This document shows, in pieces, positions 12,262 to 20,815 of a DNA stretch of 32,084 bases. The notes beneath the pieces are model-generated. The model was not told where the DNA came from, ran no database searches, and saw nothing but the letters and a program-made list of their open reading frames with translations. This DNA comes from an uncultured Eubacteriales bacterium (GTDB taxonomy: Bacteria > Bacillota > Clostridia > Oscillospirales > Oscillospiraceae), in assembly GCA_900316205.1 (NCBI GenBank), contig ONBX01000027.1, forward strand, positions 1-32,084, written 5' to 3'. The translations under genes were made by a program, and so were the position numbers. The number at the start of each line of letters is the position of its first letter. Position 1 is the first letter of the stretch.

Positions 12262-14337
12262 TCACGCCCCCTTGTGTGCAGGGAAGTCCAGTCTGAAGCT
12301 GATCCGCTCCCCATCGTCCTCCATCACCAGGTCCGCATCGAAGTTTCGCCTTGTCCGGTGGGAATAGAGGCCGGTCACACGGACGCGGCCGGATTCCAGA
12401 AGACTCCTGGCCATGGCCGGGCTGATCTTCTTTCTCATCCCCGCGAGCCACCGGTTTTCCTTCCAGATCACAAAGCCGCAGTCCCGGTTGGTACAGTAGT
12501 AGTTCGTGTTCCCCTCGTACACAGGCTCGCCGCAGCGTGGGCAGTCCCCCAGCCGCTTGCGTGCGGTCTGTTTTTCGCCGAAGCGCCCGCGCTCCTCTTC
12601 CGGCAGTTCCCGATGCTCCGCGCAGAGTTCCTTCACCATGCCGCAGATGCTTTCGAGAAAGGCATCCCCCCTGACATTTCCCCGCTCGACCTGAAGCAGC
12701 TCGTTCTCCCAGTCTGCTGTAAGCTTGGGGGATCGCACCGTTTCAGGCATCACCCGGATCAGGTTGATCCCCTCCTCCGTGGGCAACAGTTGCTTTCCCT
12801 TTCGCTGCAGGTAGCGGGAAGCCACCAGCTTTTCGATGATGGCCGCTCTGGTAGCCGGCGTCCCCAGGCCCTTTTTCTCCGTATCCTCCAGAAAGTCCTC
12901 ATTGCCCGCCGTCTCCATGGCGGAGAGGAGGCTGTCCTCCGTGAAGGCCTTGGGCGGCGAGGTGTAGTGCTCCGAAACCGAGGGCTTCACCGCAAGATGC
13001 TCCCCCTCCTTCAGTTCTGGGAATGGCGCCTCCTCATTTTTCTCCTGTGGACAGAACTGCTGCCGGAAGGCCTGATACACCGTCTGCCAGCCGGGATTTG
13101 TAATGCACTTTCCCTTGGCAGTGAATTCCTCGCCCCCACAGCGGACCAGGATCTCCTGCACCCGGTATTCGCAGCTTTCCTCTGTGGCACAGAGCATTTG
13201 CTTTGCGATCAGGGCCAGAAGCTTCCACTCCTCCCCGGAAAAGCTCTGTCCCTTCGCTGCCTCCCTGGTCAGCAGGATCGCATGGTGATCGCTGACCTTC
13301 TCGTTGTTCACCACCTGCGCGATTCGAGGCTCCGGAGAGGCGTGCTTGCCGAAGAAGAACAGCTCCGGGATCAGGGCCAGCAGTTCTCCCATGGTCTGGG
13401 CCATGTCTTCCGTGAGATACCGGCTGTCCGTCCTGGGATAGGTGATGAGCTTTTTCTCATACAGGCACTGGAGCAGGTCCAGTGTGTGCTGTGCCGTCAT
13501 GCCGAAGAGGCGGTTGCTCTCCCGCTGGAGGCTGGTCAGGTCGAAGAGCTTGGGAGGCGGCAGACTCTTCTTTTCCTGCTTCACCTGCAGGACCACCGCC
13601 TCCCTGCCGGAGCAGGCATCCCGTATGGCCTCAGCCTCCTCCCGGTCTGCGATCTTCTCCTTCACAAATCGCGTTTCGCCGCAGGCGAGATCCACGTTGT
13701 AGTACTTTTCCTTCTGAAAGCTTCGGATCCTATCGTTCCGCTCTACTAGCATGGCAAGGGTGGGCGTCTGTACCCGGCCGACGGTGAGCTTCCGACCGTA
13801 CAGGGTCGAAAACAGCCTTGTGGCGTTCATACCCACAAGCCAGTCTGCCTTGGCCCGGCAGAGTGCCGCCTCATAGAGCCGGTCGTAGTCGTGCCCGTCT
13901 CTCAGATGGGCAAAGCCCTCCCGGATGGCCGCATCCTCCAGGGAACTGATCCAGAGTCGCTTGAAGGGCTTGCTGCAGCCGCACTGCCGGTATACCAAGC
14001 GAAAGATCAGCTCCCCCTCCCGCCCGGCATCTGTGGCGCACACCAGCTCCTCCACATCCTCCCGGCGCATCAGCTCTCTGAGGACCCTGAACTGCCGCTC
14101 CTTGTCCGGGAATGTGACCCACTGCCAGTTCTCCGGCAGAATGGGCAGATCCTCCGCTGCCCAGCGCTTGAACCGCGCCTCATATTGGTCTGGAGGGGCC
14201 GGACCCACCAGGTGCCCCAGGCACCAGGAGACCAGGTAGTCCCCGCCCTCCAGGTACCCCTCTCTTCTCTGAGTTGCGCCGATCACCCTGGCAATGCTCT
14301 GGGCAACGCTGGGCTTTTCCGCAATGACGAGTTTCAA
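12262..14337 (-). CDS. topB: DNA topoisomerase III (691 aa)
   Basis: A type IA topoisomerase that relaxes or decatenates DNA by passing strands through a transient single-strand break. The TOPRIM domain is at the N terminus (MKLVIAEKPSVAQSIARVIG, with ATDAGREGELIFR at 101-113 carrying the acidic metal residues). The catalytic tyrosine is Y300 in ITYPRTDSRY. A C-terminal zinc-ribbon-like segment (CPRCGEPVY and YYCTNRDCGFV) follows. Length is normal for the element-borne enzymes. The ATG at 14337 overlaps the sortase stop as ATGA. In conjugative elements of this group TopB probably resolves DNA strands during transfer or excision. Confidence 0.95.
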   Translation of the reverse strand: MKLVIAEKPSVAQSIARVIGATQRREGYLEGGDYLVSWCLGHLVGPAPPDQYEARFKRWAAEDLPILPENWQWVTFPDKERQFRVLRELMRREDVEELVCATDAGREGELIFRLVYRQCGCSKPFKRLWISSLEDAAIREGFAHLRDGHDYDRLYEAALCRAKADWLVGMNATRLFSTLYGRKLTVGRVQTPTLAMLVERNDRIRSFQKEKYYNVDLACGETRFVKEKIADREEAEAIRDACSGREAVVLQVKQEKKSLPPPKLFDLTSLQRESNRLFGMTAQHTLDLLQCLYEKKLITYPRTDSRYLTEDMAQTMGELLALIPELFFFGKHASPEPRIAQVVNNEKVSDHHAILLTREAAKGQSFSGEEWKLLALIAKQMLCATEESCEYRVQEILVRCGGEEFTAKGKCITNPGWQTVYQAFRQQFCPQEKNEEAPFPELKEGEHLAVKPSVSEHYTSPPKAFTEDSLLSAMETAGNEDFLEDTEKKGLGTPATRAAIIEKLVASRYLQRKGKQLLPTEEGINLIRVMPETVRSPKLTADWENELLQVERGNVRGDAFLESICGMVKELCAEHRELPEEERGRFGEKQTARKRLGDCPRCGEPVYEGNTNYYCTNRDCGFVIWKENRWLAGMRKKISPAMARSLLESGRVRVTGLYSHRTRRNFDADLVMEDDGERISFRLDFPAHKGA

Positions 14338-15200
14338 TCGCCGCTCCTTTCCTCAACCGGCACCAGCCTTCCGTGCACCACGAAGCGCGCGTCCTCAAAG
14401 CTGTAGGCGCAGGTCGATAATGTGATGATTCTGTCTTTTGTGCTGAGCTGCATGTTGGTCTGAAAGTCCGATTTAGCCGCGATCTCCCGAAGCCAGACCA
14501 CAAATTGTGTGTCCGAGCTGAAGTCCAGGGCATAGGCGGAGGATGCTGCCTCGGTGGTATAGGCCGAGAACAGTTCGATCCGATAGCTGCCGCTTCTCGT
14601 GATGAGATAGATTAGCGGATGGGCATCGTAAAAGTCCTGGTATTCATACTCCGTGAGTGCCGCAAGCATCCTGCCGGACTGCATGTGGTGGCCGTAGATG
14701 AGGGTGTTCCGGTTCGAGAAGTCTCCCATGTTCCGGTAGTCCACGAACAGGGTGCCATTGCTGTTTTCTGTGCCGTCGATGAGATGGTCCAGATAATAGC
14801 TGTTGTCCCGTCCCTTCACCACGGGATAGTTGATCGCCGTATCAGGGCAGTAAAGCCAGGCCACTACGTCGCGGTTCATCTCCTCCAGCATGTCGAAATT
14901 GACCTGCGGCAGATCCACTGCGGGCCGGGGCAGTTCGGCTGCCTCGGCCTGCGGTGCTGCGCTCGGGCTCACGGTCTCCGGGTCACCCGGATTGGGAACG
15001 CAAAAAGGCTCCGGCTTCATCGCCGGAGCCTCCTCATAGATATCCCTCCAGGTCACTGTCTGGGTGACCTCCTCATACACCTTGTCCCCTTCTTGGTACT
15101 CCTTCTCCTGTCGAAGCGCCTTCCATCCGTAGTAGACGGCAATGCCTGTCAGGATCCCTGCCAGCACAACAGCCAGGAGCTTCAGCAGCCGTTCCTTCAT
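14334..15200 (-). CDS. srtB: Class B sortase (288 aa)
   Basis: A membrane-anchored transpeptidase that cleaves a sorting motif and links the protein to the cell wall. It has an N-terminal signal anchor (about 5-24), a Pro/Glu-rich stalk and a sortase B catalytic domain from about residue 100 (VAWLYCPDTAINYPVV). Catalytic residues are visible: H171 in TLIYGHHM, C264 in LSTCAY and R272 in ARFVVHGRL. Its ATG at 15200 overlaps the stop of the surface protein gene as ATGA, so enzyme and substrate are made together. The substrate carries SPKTG, the kind of motif used by clostridial class B sortases. Confidence 0.92.
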   Translation of the reverse strand: MKERLLKLLAVVLAGILTGIAVYYGWKALRQEKEYQEGDKVYEEVTQTVTWRDIYEEAPAMKPEPFCVPNPGDPETVSPSAAPQAEAAELPRPAVDLPQVNFDMLEEMNRDVVAWLYCPDTAINYPVVKGRDNSYYLDHLIDGTENSNGTLFVDYRNMGDFSNRNTLIYGHHMQSGRMLAALTEYEYQDFYDAHPLIYLITRSGSYRIELFSAYTTEAASSAYALDFSSDTQFVVWLREIAAKSDFQTNMQLSTKDRIITLSTCAYSFEDARFVVHGRLVPVEERSGD

Positions 15201-18200
15201 CGCCCGTTTCCTTTTTTCCTGCGCCGGTCATAATACTGCACCAGGCCCAGGACCGTGAGTCCGCCCGCTCCGGCCAGAGCCGCCACAGCGGTCCAAAGCT
15301 TCACGTTGGAGGTGTCGCCGGTCTTGGGGGAATCCGTTTTCACGGTGGGTCCCTTCTGATCGGTGCTGGGTTTAGCGGTAGGCGCAGGCGTCGGAGTGGG
15401 CTTACTGGTGGGCTTCGGCGTAGGCGTAGGCGTGGAAGTGGGTTTCGGGGTCGGAGTGGGTTCAGGCTCTTCCTTTTCGTTCAGCATCACCACCGACACC
15501 ACGCTTCCGTCCTCCCGGATGGAGAACTCATACTTGGTATCATCAATGAGATAGCCGGCGGGCGCCTTGGTCTCCTGGTAGTAGTACTTGCCGAAGGGCA
15601 GCTCAAACTCGCAAATGCCCTTTGCGTCCGTCTTCCCCTCCTTTACCACCTTGCCCTCCTCATCGTAGATTCTAAACTCCGTGTCCGGCAGCAGATGCTC
15701 GTCGTCCGCATCGGCCTTGGTGATCCGGAACTTGCCCGAGATGCGCAGGTTCTCCATATCAAAGCTCAGGCTCTGTCCCTGCTCAGTGATTTCGAAGCGC
15801 AACGGCGTGTCGTCCAGCACGTAGCCCTCCGGGGCTGCATACTCCCGGATGCTGTAGGCGCCGTAGCGGAGGTTTTCAAAGCTCACCATGCCGCTCTCGC
15901 CCGTCACTGCCTCAGCAAGCTGCTGCCCGTCGGCATCAAAGAGCCGGAAGCCTGCTCCAATCAGCTTTTCTCCGCTTGCCTTATCCGTCTTATAAACGGA
16001 AACCGAGCCTCTCACCGGTACATTCATGAAACCCACACCCGGCTCATTTTCCACTGTCACGGTCTTGCCGTTTTCGCTGATGGTCACAGGGTAGATGTTC
16101 TCATCCTTCAGGAAGCCCACAGGTGCCTTGGTCTCCTGCACGAAATAGCTGCCAAAGGGCAGCTCGTCCGCCCGGTAAATGCCGGTGTTCACCTCCGGGA
16201 TCGTGCCCACCAGTCTGTCGGTCTCCGTGTTCAGAACTCCGTCGCCGTCCGTATCCTCATACAGGGCAAATTCCGCGCCGGTCATGTGGTTCTCCGGGTA
16301 TTCCTCATCCACCTTGGTAAGCTCGATGCTGCCGGTGATGGGGCGGTTTTCCACCGTGAGGGAAATCGTTTCCCCGTCCTCCGTCAGAGAGATGGGGTAG
16401 ATCTGCTGGGTGCAGAGATAGGATGCGGGTGCCTCCAGCTCCACCACCACATAGTCTCCCAGAGGCACCTGCTCAAAGGCGAAGCGGCCGGAGGCATCGG
16501 AGGCCACGATCTGCAGGGCCTTGTCGTCCGCATAGTCTTCGGCTCCGGCGGGGAAGATGCCGAACACCGCCCCGGCCAGGGGTTCGCCCTTGGGATCGAC
16601 CTTGCTGCCCTCGATTCTGCCCAGGCGGAGCGCATTCACAATGGGCTCGCCATCGTTCAGCGTAAAGGTGCTCAGCACCGGGCTCTCCCCGTTGGGGCGG
16701 AAGGAGAAGCGGTAGACGGTCTCATCCAGTCTGTATTGTGCCGCAGTGGAGAGCTCCTTCACATAGTATTCGCCAAAGGGCAGGTCGGAGCGAAAGGTCA
16801 TATGCCCCTCTTCATCCGCCCGGGCGATCTCCAGCAATCCGTCCGCCGGGATCGTGCTTCCATCTCTGGCCGTGAGCTCCTCCCCCGCGTAGAGGCCGAA
16901 GCTCACCGCCGTCACCTCGCTGCCGGTGCCGACGCCGTAGACCGGGCTGTTCTCCATCTGCTTTCGGGCATCCAGCGCCATACGCTGCCGCTCGTTCACG
17001 CAGTTGAGGGGCTGGATCGTCACCGTCTCGGTCTGGTCGGCGTAGCTCAGCACCACCTCCATGGGCTCCTCGCTTGCCGCAAAGCCCTCCGGCACCTGGG
17101 TCTCCGTCAGCAGATAGCGGCCCAGGTAAAGCTCCTTCGTGAGAGCAATGCCGTCTTCACCGGTGGTGATCTCATCCACCACGTCTCCCGCGGCATAACG
17201 CAGGGTTCCGTCCCCGGTCCGGATGTCCTCCGCCGCGCTTACCTGGAAGGACGCTCCCTCCAGGGGCAGCGTCTCAAACATCGGGCGGAAGATGGCAGGG
17301 GCCGTGTCGGTCGCCCCGGTGGCGTAGACGGTGCTGAACATCTCGCCGGTCTTGATCACCTGGAGCCTTGCCTTCTGGGGCGCGTCATAGACCGTAACCG
17401 TCACCAAAGTGACAGGACCTTCCTCCTCTGCCGTCTCCCGGGTCACGGAGAAGGGCGTGGGCGTGTTGTCCAGCACATAGCCGTAGGGTGCCTGGACCTC
17501 AACCAGGCTGTAGTCGCCCACCGGCAGGACCTGGGGTGTGCAGAGGCTGCCGTCTCCGGACACGTAGAAGGTGTCCATCTCCTGCAGGCTCGGGTAGCTG
17601 CACTGCATGCGGACAAGCTCTCCGTTTGCATCATAGATCTGGAAAGCGGCACCGCTCAGGGGAATGCTCTCGCCGGTCTCCGCGTCCGCCTTCACCACCT
17701 TCAAAAAGGCGGTAAAGGCAGCGTTGTTAATGAGGAACTTGTATACCTCCGGCTTTGCGATATACACGGTGAAATCCGGCATGAACTCCGTATCCGGAAA
17801 GCCCACCGTCTGGTGCACGGTGTATTCGCCGTAGGGCAGCTCCTTGGAAATGGCAAAGCCGTCCGTGTCACAGATCAGGGTATCGCGCTCGGCCTCCTCC
17901 GCAAGGTCAAAGGAGCCGGCGCTGGAGAGAAAAACCTGAAACTGCGCTCCTTCCTCAGGGGTTTCGATCTGGGTCTCTCCATTGTCGTGGTGCTTGATGA
18001 CGGCGATCTGTCCCTTCAGGGGCTGCTCGAATACGTTGATGGTATTGGCCGTGCTGTATTCCACAGCGTAGAGTGTGGGCGATGCGCCAACCTCATACAC
18101 CGTCTCGTCCAGGGCATAGCCCTCGGGCGGTGTGATCTCCCGCACGGTCCAGTCATCGCCGCAGACGTAGTAGCCCGACACCGCATAGCCATCCGCATCG

Positions 18201-19774
18201 GTGACCATCTGCTCTACCAGTTCCTCGCCACGGTAGAGCCCGTAAACGGCGCCCGCCAGGGTGGCCGTGCCGCGGCTGGAGCCGTGCTCGGCGTCCTGCT
18301 TCAGGATGATCACGTTGAACTTTTTGAGCACGTTGCTCACCTCGGCATTCACGGTCTCGTTCCAGAACACGCGCACGTTCTGAATGTCCGGCGTCACATA
18401 GCGGACTGCCGTGTCCACCTCCTCCAGGGAGTAGCCCTCCTCTCCGCTGATGAGGATATCCGTAAAGGTGGCCACGCCGTTTTCATCGGTGGTAGCATAG
18501 GCATCCACCGGAAGGCCGCAGGCCGCGGTGCCGTAGAGGTGGAAACGCATCCCGCTCATGAAGCTGTCCTCAGCGTTCTTCACAACGCTCAGGCTGCCCC
18601 GCTTCAGCACATTGTCAAAGGATACGTTCACCGTCTGGCCGGAGACCACGGTGACCACCTGAGGGTTCTGGGGCAGATACTGATCGCCCGTGAGCTCGGT
18701 CACGGTGTACTCGCCCGGCGCAAGATCCTCGATGAGGATGGTACCGTCGGGGCCGGTCTTCACGGTCTTCTGGATCCCTTCGCCGGTGATAGTCAGGCTG
18801 ATGCCCTCCACCACGCCGTCCTCACTGGTTTTGATGAGGTTCATGTTCCCGCCGCCGGTGCTCACCGAGAAGGAAGCTTTCACGTCCTCCGGCTTTGCGA
18901 TGCCCACGATCACATCCTGCAGATTGGGGTCGCCGTAGGTCACCAGCTGGGCGTTGGCGCTGATGCCGCTGGTCTTAGTGAGCGTTACCGTGACGCTGCC
19001 GCTGAGGCTCTCATTGCAGCTGAGAGTCAGCACATTGCCGGACCTTGTGACCTGGACGGCGCTGTCGGAGACCTCCACGGTGCAATCGGAGAGAACCCCG
19101 TTGGTATCCGTCAGGGCGAGCGTGTACTTGCCGTTTTCAAAGGCCAGGCTCTGCTCGGTCCCGTCGGCAAAGCTTGGCATGGTCTTATAGCTCTGCATGA
19201 AGGAGACGATGGTATCGTACACCTGGCGCACCTCCGGGTGGTGGCCGTCCTGGCAGATGCAGTTCAGGATGCATTCGTCATAGCGCTCAAAGGTCACCGG
19301 GTTTCTGGCGCCGCAGACCATTTCCCAGATCAGCAGCTGGGTGGCCACAGTCTGGGAGCCGTCGGAGCCGCCGATCCGGTCCTTGTTGCCGGGTCTGCCG
19401 AAGGCCAGCACCGTAAGGATGCCGTTTTTCACATCCTCGCTCAGCCGCTCCCAGCAGTCCGAGGCGTTGAGCCGCAGCTCGTCGCCCAGCAGCAGATGAT
19501 GGCCGGGCTCGATGCACCAGGCCTCCTCTTCGTTGATCCAGATCCGGACTCTGTGCGAGTTTCCGGAGCTGTCACCGGCGGTATATCCGCCCAGCTCAAA
19601 GCTGTTGTGGTACATGATCTCCGTGCCGTCCGATTCATAGGAGAAATCGAAATAGGGCACACCCACCTCGGCGGTATAGGCCTGGGCCTGCACCGGAACC
19701 AGGGCAAGCACCATCAGGCAGCACAGGAGCATGGCAAGCAGGCGCTTGCCGGAAAACATTTTGTTTTTGTTCAT
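15197..19774 (-). CDS. Thioester-domain surface adhesin with CnaB/SpaA repeats and SPKTG anchor (1525 aa)
   Basis: The start is ATG 19774, after AAGAAGGTG and opening a clear signal peptide (cut near AQA-YTA, residue 32); the frame opens earlier without signals. Residues 35-170 look like a thioester domain, in which a Cys (C87 in AWCIEPG) and a Gln (Q146 in ATQLLIWE) form an internal bond that can react with surfaces. An Ig-like stretch follows, then about eleven CnaB/SpaA-type repeats, each opening like GSVSVYKTDKASGEKLIGAG or SIELTKVDEEYPENHMTGAE and ending in an E-containing YTVTEL/YYVKEL segment, as in isopeptide-locked stalks. A Pro/Thr linker, SPKTG (nt 15317-15331), a membrane helix and an RRRKK tail finish it. 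The protein would stand on a long stalk on the wall. Placement within the transfer operon suggests mating-pair or host attachment. Confidence 0.9.
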   Translation of the reverse strand: MNKNKMFSGKRLLAMLLCCLMVLALVPVQAQAYTAEVGVPYFDFSYESDGTEIMYHNSFELGGYTAGDSSGNSHRVRIWINEEEAWCIEPGHHLLLGDELRLNASDCWERLSEDVKNGILTVLAFGRPGNKDRIGGSDGSQTVATQLLIWEMVCGARNPVTFERYDECILNCICQDGHHPEVRQVYDTIVSFMQSYKTMPSFADGTEQSLAFENGKYTLALTDTNGVLSDCTVEVSDSAVQVTRSGNVLTLSCNESLSGSVTVTLTKTSGISANAQLVTYGDPNLQDVIVGIAKPEDVKASFSVSTGGGNMNLIKTSEDGVVEGISLTITGEGIQKTVKTGPDGTILIEDLAPGEYTVTELTGDQYLPQNPQVVTVVSGQTVNVSFDNVLKRGSLSVVKNAEDSFMSGMRFHLYGTAACGLPVDAYATTDENGVATFTDILISGEEGYSLEEVDTAVRYVTPDIQNVRVFWNETVNAEVSNVLKKFNVIILKQDAEHGSSRGTATLAGAVYGLYRGEELVEQMVTDADGYAVSGYYVCGDDWTVREITPPEGYALDETVYEVGASPTLYAVEYSTANTINVFEQPLKGQIAVIKHHDNGETQIETPEEGAQFQVFLSSAGSFDLAEEAERDTLICDTDGFAISKELPYGEYTVHQTVGFPDTEFMPDFTVYIAKPEVYKFLINNAAFTAFLKVVKADAETGESIPLSGAAFQIYDANGELVRMQCSYPSLQEMDTFYVSGDGSLCTPQVLPVGDYSLVEVQAPYGYVLDNTPTPFSVTRETAEEEGPVTLVTVTVYDAPQKARLQVIKTGEMFSTVYATGATDTAPAIFRPMFETLPLEGASFQVSAAEDIRTGDGTLRYAAGDVVDEITTGEDGIALTKELYLGRYLLTETQVPEGFAASEEPMEVVLSYADQTETVTIQPLNCVNERQRMALDARKQMENSPVYGVGTGSEVTAVSFGLYAGEELTARDGSTIPADGLLEIARADEEGHMTFRSDLPFGEYYVKELSTAAQYRLDETVYRFSFRPNGESPVLSTFTLNDGEPIVNALRLGRIEGSKVDPKGEPLAGAVFGIFPAGAEDYADDKALQIVASDASGRFAFEQVPLGDYVVVELEAPASYLCTQQIYPISLTEDGETISLTVENRPITGSIELTKVDEEYPENHMTGAEFALYEDTDGDGVLNTETDRLVGTIPEVNTGIYRADELPFGSYFVQETKAPVGFLKDENIYPVTISENGKTVTVENEPGVGFMNVPVRGSVSVYKTDKASGEKLIGAGFRLFDADGQQLAEAVTGESGMVSFENLRYGAYSIREYAAPEGYVLDDTPLRFEITEQGQSLSFDMENLRISGKFRITKADADDEHLLPDTEFRIYDEEGKVVKEGKTDAKGICEFELPFGKYYYQETKAPAGYLIDDTKYEFSIREDGSVVSVVMLNEKEEPEPTPTPKPTSTPTPTPKPTSKPTPTPAPTAKPSTDQKGPTVKTDSPKTGDTSNVKLWTAVAALAGAGGLTVLGLVQYYDRRRKKGNGR

Positions 19775-19810
19775 AGCGCACCTTCTTTCTTCAGTTTTGT
19801 TGGAGATGAA

Positions 19811-19844
19811 TAAAGGGAGCCCTGCCCTTTTGGGCAAAGCTCCC
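19811..19844 (-). terminator. Hairpin between the CD1107-type gene and the adhesin gene
   Basis: On the minus strand GGGAGC...GCCC and GGGC...GCTCCC pair around an AAAA loop with a small internal mismatch, followed by TTTATT. It lies after the stop codon at 19870 and before the adhesin ATG, so it can act as an intra-operon attenuator lowering adhesin expression. Confidence 0.55.
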
Positions 19845-19869
19845 AGTGCTTCAGGCCGATCTCTCATAC

Positions 19870-20568
19870 TCAGAAATCCCCCTCTCTTTCTTCCGTCTCG
19901 TCCTCATCCTCGTTCTCGTACTCCTCTTCCTCCTCTTCTTCCTCCTCATCGTCAAAGGCTCCCTGCTTCTGCGGCCGGATCTTCAGGATGTAATAGCCCA
20001 GCACCACCAGCAGGGCAAGCCCTGCGAAGAAGGCAACGCGGATGACATCGCTGTCCAGGTCGCCCTGCGCAGGCCTTTGCTGCTCAGCCCCGGAGGGCTT
20101 CGCGGTCTCCACCGGCTGCACGGCCACCACGTTCTGGGGCTTGGGCTGAGGCGTACTGGCCTGGTCCTTTTCCAGCTGCTCCTTGTCCCCATCGCTCAGC
20201 ACGTTCATCAGGTCATACTCGTCCACCTGGTTGAGGAAGTAGACGTTCTGGGAATTGGCTGTCCGGTCGATGACAATGTAATAGACATGGCCGTTCCGGG
20301 TGGTGACCGTCATGAACTGCAGACCGCCCCTGGCGCTGTAGTCCAGATCGTCCACAAGGCTGAGGTTTCCGTCCGGGGTGATCTGTCCCTCCGGCGTCGG
20401 TTCCGGCGTTGGTGCCGGAGTCGGGGATGGACTGGGCTCCGGCTCCTCCACCGTGACGCCCGGGTTTCCCCCTTCGTTGGTGTAGGCCAGAGCTGTCGCT
20501 CCACTCTGGCAAAGCAGCAGGGACAGAAGCAGCAGAAGCAGGGAAAAGCGCCGCATTCGCTTAATCAT
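19870..20568 (-). CDS. CD1107 family mobile element protein (DUF4366), 232 aa
   Basis: This is a secreted, membrane-anchored protein of the transfer apparatus. The start at ATG 20568 follows GGAGG at 6 nt and opens a signal peptide (MIKRMRRFSLLLLLLSLLL). A Pro/Thr-rich segment follows, then the DUF4366 core (LQFMTVTTRNGHVYYIVIDR and VYFLNQVDEYDLMNVL). A membrane helix comes near residues 177-195 (VAFFAGLALLVVLGYYIL), and the tail is almost pure Glu/Asp. Homologues sit at this position in CTn4/Tn1549-type elements; the function is not known but the topology fits a channel or surface component. The start overlaps the stop of the DUF4315 gene. Confidence 0.85.
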   Translation of the reverse strand: MIKRMRRFSLLLLLLSLLLCQSGATALAYTNEGGNPGVTVEEPEPSPSPTPAPTPEPTPEGQITPDGNLSLVDDLDYSARGGLQFMTVTTRNGHVYYIVIDRTANSQNVYFLNQVDEYDLMNVLSDGDKEQLEKDQASTPQPKPQNVVAVQPVETAKPSGAEQQRPAQGDLDSDVIRVAFFAGLALLVVLGYYILKIRPQKQGAFDDEEEEEEEEEYENEDEDETEEREGDF

Positions 20569-20797
20569 CCGCTTCCTCCTTCTCCCCTCCGCTCCCCAGG
20601 TCCCGGCTCTGCAGGATCTGCAGCGCCTGCCGCACATCCCCGTTCTTGGCCATGGACCGCCGGACTGTTTTGATGATCTCCTCATCCTCCATCTGGCGCT
20701 TTTCTGCGTGCAGGGTCTTCACATACTCCTCATCCTCCCGGAGTCTGGCCTCCGCCTTGCGGATCTTTTCCTCGATCACCTGGAATTTGTCTTTCAT
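20561..20797 (-). CDS. DUF4315 family protein (78 aa)
   Basis: A small helical protein beginning MKDKFQVIEEKIRKAEARLR and likely to form a coiled coil over its first 45 residues; the end is acidic. Size, sequence and position between the NlpC/P60 and CD1107-type genes fit DUF4315, found only in this class of elements. Its stop overlaps the next start (20561-20568). A structural or regulatory role in transfer is assumed; none is known. Confidence 0.8.
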   Translation of the reverse strand: MKDKFQVIEEKIRKAEARLREDEEYVKTLHAEKRQMEDEEIIKTVRRSMAKNGDVRQALQILQSRDLGSGGEKEEADD

Positions 20798-20815
20798 GTT
20801 TCCTTCCTCCTTCCC

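Noticed and set aside
15695-19813. A 1372-codon open frame on the plus strand
   Set aside because: It lies antisense to the adhesin gene, whose GC-rich codons leave the opposite strand free of stops. The translation is rich in His, Arg, Leu and Gly with no signal or domain, and there is no ribosome binding site.
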